6,355 nt of DNA from an uncultured Flavobacteriaceae bacterium (GTDB taxonomy: Bacteria > Bacteroidota > Bacteroidia > Flavobacteriales > Flavobacteriaceae): contig CAJWNW010000093.1 in NCBI GenBank assembly GCA_913044085.1, positions 1 to 6,355 on the forward strand, read 5' to 3'. Positions 5,408 to 6,355 of the stretch are shown one piece after another (within the stretch, counting starts at the first letter, position 1; each line of letters opens with the position of its first letter). The notes below the pieces were generated by a model. It was not told the DNA's origin. It worked only from the letters and a program-made list of their open reading frames with translations, and did no database searches. The position numbers and the translations under genes were made by a program.

Positions 5408-6355
5408 AAAAGTTTTACACCATAATATGCTTAGCCATAGCATCATTAACTCAATTACAAGCCCAAGCTCCACAGGGTTTTAACTATCAAGCTCAAGTAA
5501 GGAACAGTGTAGGCGATTTGATACTAAATACTAATGTTTACTTCAAGTTCAATTTGATGCAAGGTTCACAAACAGCTCTTCCTATTTTCACAGAAATACA
5601 CTATGTGCCAACGGATGATTTAGGACAGGTAAATCTTGTCATTGGTCAAGGTACAGCTACTACGGGAGTGTTTTCTGAATTAGACTGGTCAGCAGGCAGC
5701 TATTTTTTGGGCATAGAGCTCGATACAGGTAATGGATATACTTCCATGGGCACTTCGCAGTTATTGAGTGTGCCTTTTGCAATGTATGCAGAGAATTCGG
5801 GTTCTTCAAATGGTTACCCAATTGGAGGAGTTGAGGGTGAAGTATTAACAATAGTTAATGGCGTACCCACATGGACTGATGTAAGTGAATATATTAACTC
5901 TGAAAGCTTAGCTGAAATAACTACAGTAGAAGCTAGCAATATTGATTTTGAATCGATGATAGCTGGGGGAAATATTATTAATGACGGGGGATTTACTATT
6001 GTATCAAAAGGAGTGGTCTGGAGTGAATTTCCTGATCCAACAACTGAATTAGAAACCAAAACAGATGAAGGTGGTGGTGCATCCAGTTTTACATCATTAG
6101 TAATTGGACTAGACGATGAAACGGAATATTTTTACAGAGCATACGCTACTACGAGTTTAGGTACAGCTTATGGAAGCACATATACTTTTCTAACTGACTC
6201 TTCACAGTTTTATGATCAAGATGGGGATGGATATACTCCTGAACAAGGCGATTGTGATGATTTTGATGATTTTACACACCCTGGTGCAGCTTACAACGAG
6301 TCTACAACAGAATGCATGACAGATTTGGATGGTGACGGCTATGGTGATATCGCAG
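5404..6355 (+). CDS. Large modular secreted protein with FnIII-like and MopE-like calcium-binding modules (3' end outside window)
   Basis: The frame is open from ATG 5404 to the window edge (317 codons, no stop). The predicted order is: a signal peptide (residues 1-20, MKKFYTIICLAIASLTQLQA); a Bacteroidota N-terminal module starting APQGFNYQAQVRN (22-34) and ending TSQLLSVPFAMYAENSG (117-133); a linker motif GGVEGEVLTIVNGVPTW (141-157); a fibronectin-III-like module (~173-264) with AGGNIINDGG, SKGVVWS and EYFYRAYATTSLGTAYGS; and then Asp-rich metal-binding motifs DQDGDGY (271-277), GDCDDFDD...HPGA (282-295) and DLDGDGYGD (307-315). The last group resembles MopE/thrombospondin-type calcium repeats. 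The protein probably acts at or outside the cell surface, perhaps in adhesion; its exact role is unknown. A T9SS sorting domain may lie downstream. Its ATG overlaps the preceding stop by 4 bp, suggesting coupled translation from the same promoter. Confidence 0.87.
   Translation, partial: MKKFYTIICLAIASLTQLQAQAPQGFNYQAQVRNSVGDLILNTNVYFKFNLMQGSQTALPIFTEIHYVPTDDLGQVNLVIGQGTATTGVFSELDWSAGSYFLGIELDTGNGYTSMGTSQLLSVPFAMYAENSGSSNGYPIGGVEGEVLTIVNGVPTWTDVSEYINSESLAEITTVEASNIDFESMIAGGNIINDGGFTIVSKGVVWSEFPDPTTELETKTDEGGGASSFTSLVIGLDDETEYFYRAYATTSLGTAYGSTYTFLTDSSQFYDQDGDGYTPEQGDCDDFDDFTHPGAAYNESTTECMTDLDGDGYGDIA

Noticed and set aside
5814..6059. Minus-strand open frame opposite the large modular secreted protein
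   Set aside because: The plus frame from 5404 is continuously open with recognisable modules, so this is a shadow.

Overview
The window looks like a chromosomal segment of a low-GC member of the Bacteroidota, most likely a Flavobacteriaceae-type bacterium. Several things point there. The order murC-ftsQ-ftsA-ftsZ lacks a ddl gene. FtsZ is long (639 aa) and ends in the Bacteroidota-type peptide EPAYKRQG. Genes have A/T-rich leaders instead of Shine-Dalgarno sites. A promoter of the TTTG / TAnnTTTG type is present, and so is a cargo protein with a type IX secretion (T9SS) sorting domain. This assignment comes from motif recognition only; no database search was run.

Layout. Positions 1-4124 hold the 3' end of the division and cell wall (dcw) cluster, all on the + strand and tightly packed: the last 52 codons of murC, then ftsQ (overlapping murC by 8 bp), ftsA and ftsZ. 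MurC makes the UDP-MurNAc-L-Ala precursor. FtsZ polymerises into the division ring, FtsA tethers it to the membrane through a C-terminal amphipathic helix, and FtsQ is the single-pass divisome protein on the periplasmic side. A strong hairpin plus T-run after ftsZ (4146-4177) closes the cluster. A second short transcription unit follows: a GatB/YqeY-domain gene (4237-4686) and, 8 bp later, a tRNA-Arg(UCG) gene (4695-4768) with its own hairpin/T-run terminator.

From about 4813 the content changes from housekeeping to envelope and secreted functions. A strong 13-bp hairpin flanked by a 12-bp direct repeat lies just before a near-consensus Bacteroidota promoter (4879-4910). That promoter drives a two-gene unit joined by an ATGA overlap. 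The first gene encodes a 158-aa secreted protein with a C-terminal T9SS type A sorting domain. The second is an open-ended gene (5404 to the window end, at least 317 codons) for a large modular secreted protein. It has a signal peptide, a Bacteroidota 'GFNYQA' N-terminal module, a fibronectin-III-like module and the start of Asp-rich, MopE-like calcium-binding repeats. Its C-terminus is outside the window.

Nothing here is a CRISPR array, insertion sequence or phage. The parts that deserve a second look are the promoter-proximal hairpin/repeat, the coupled small-cargo/large-modular-protein pair, and the unusually long acidic linker of FtsZ.
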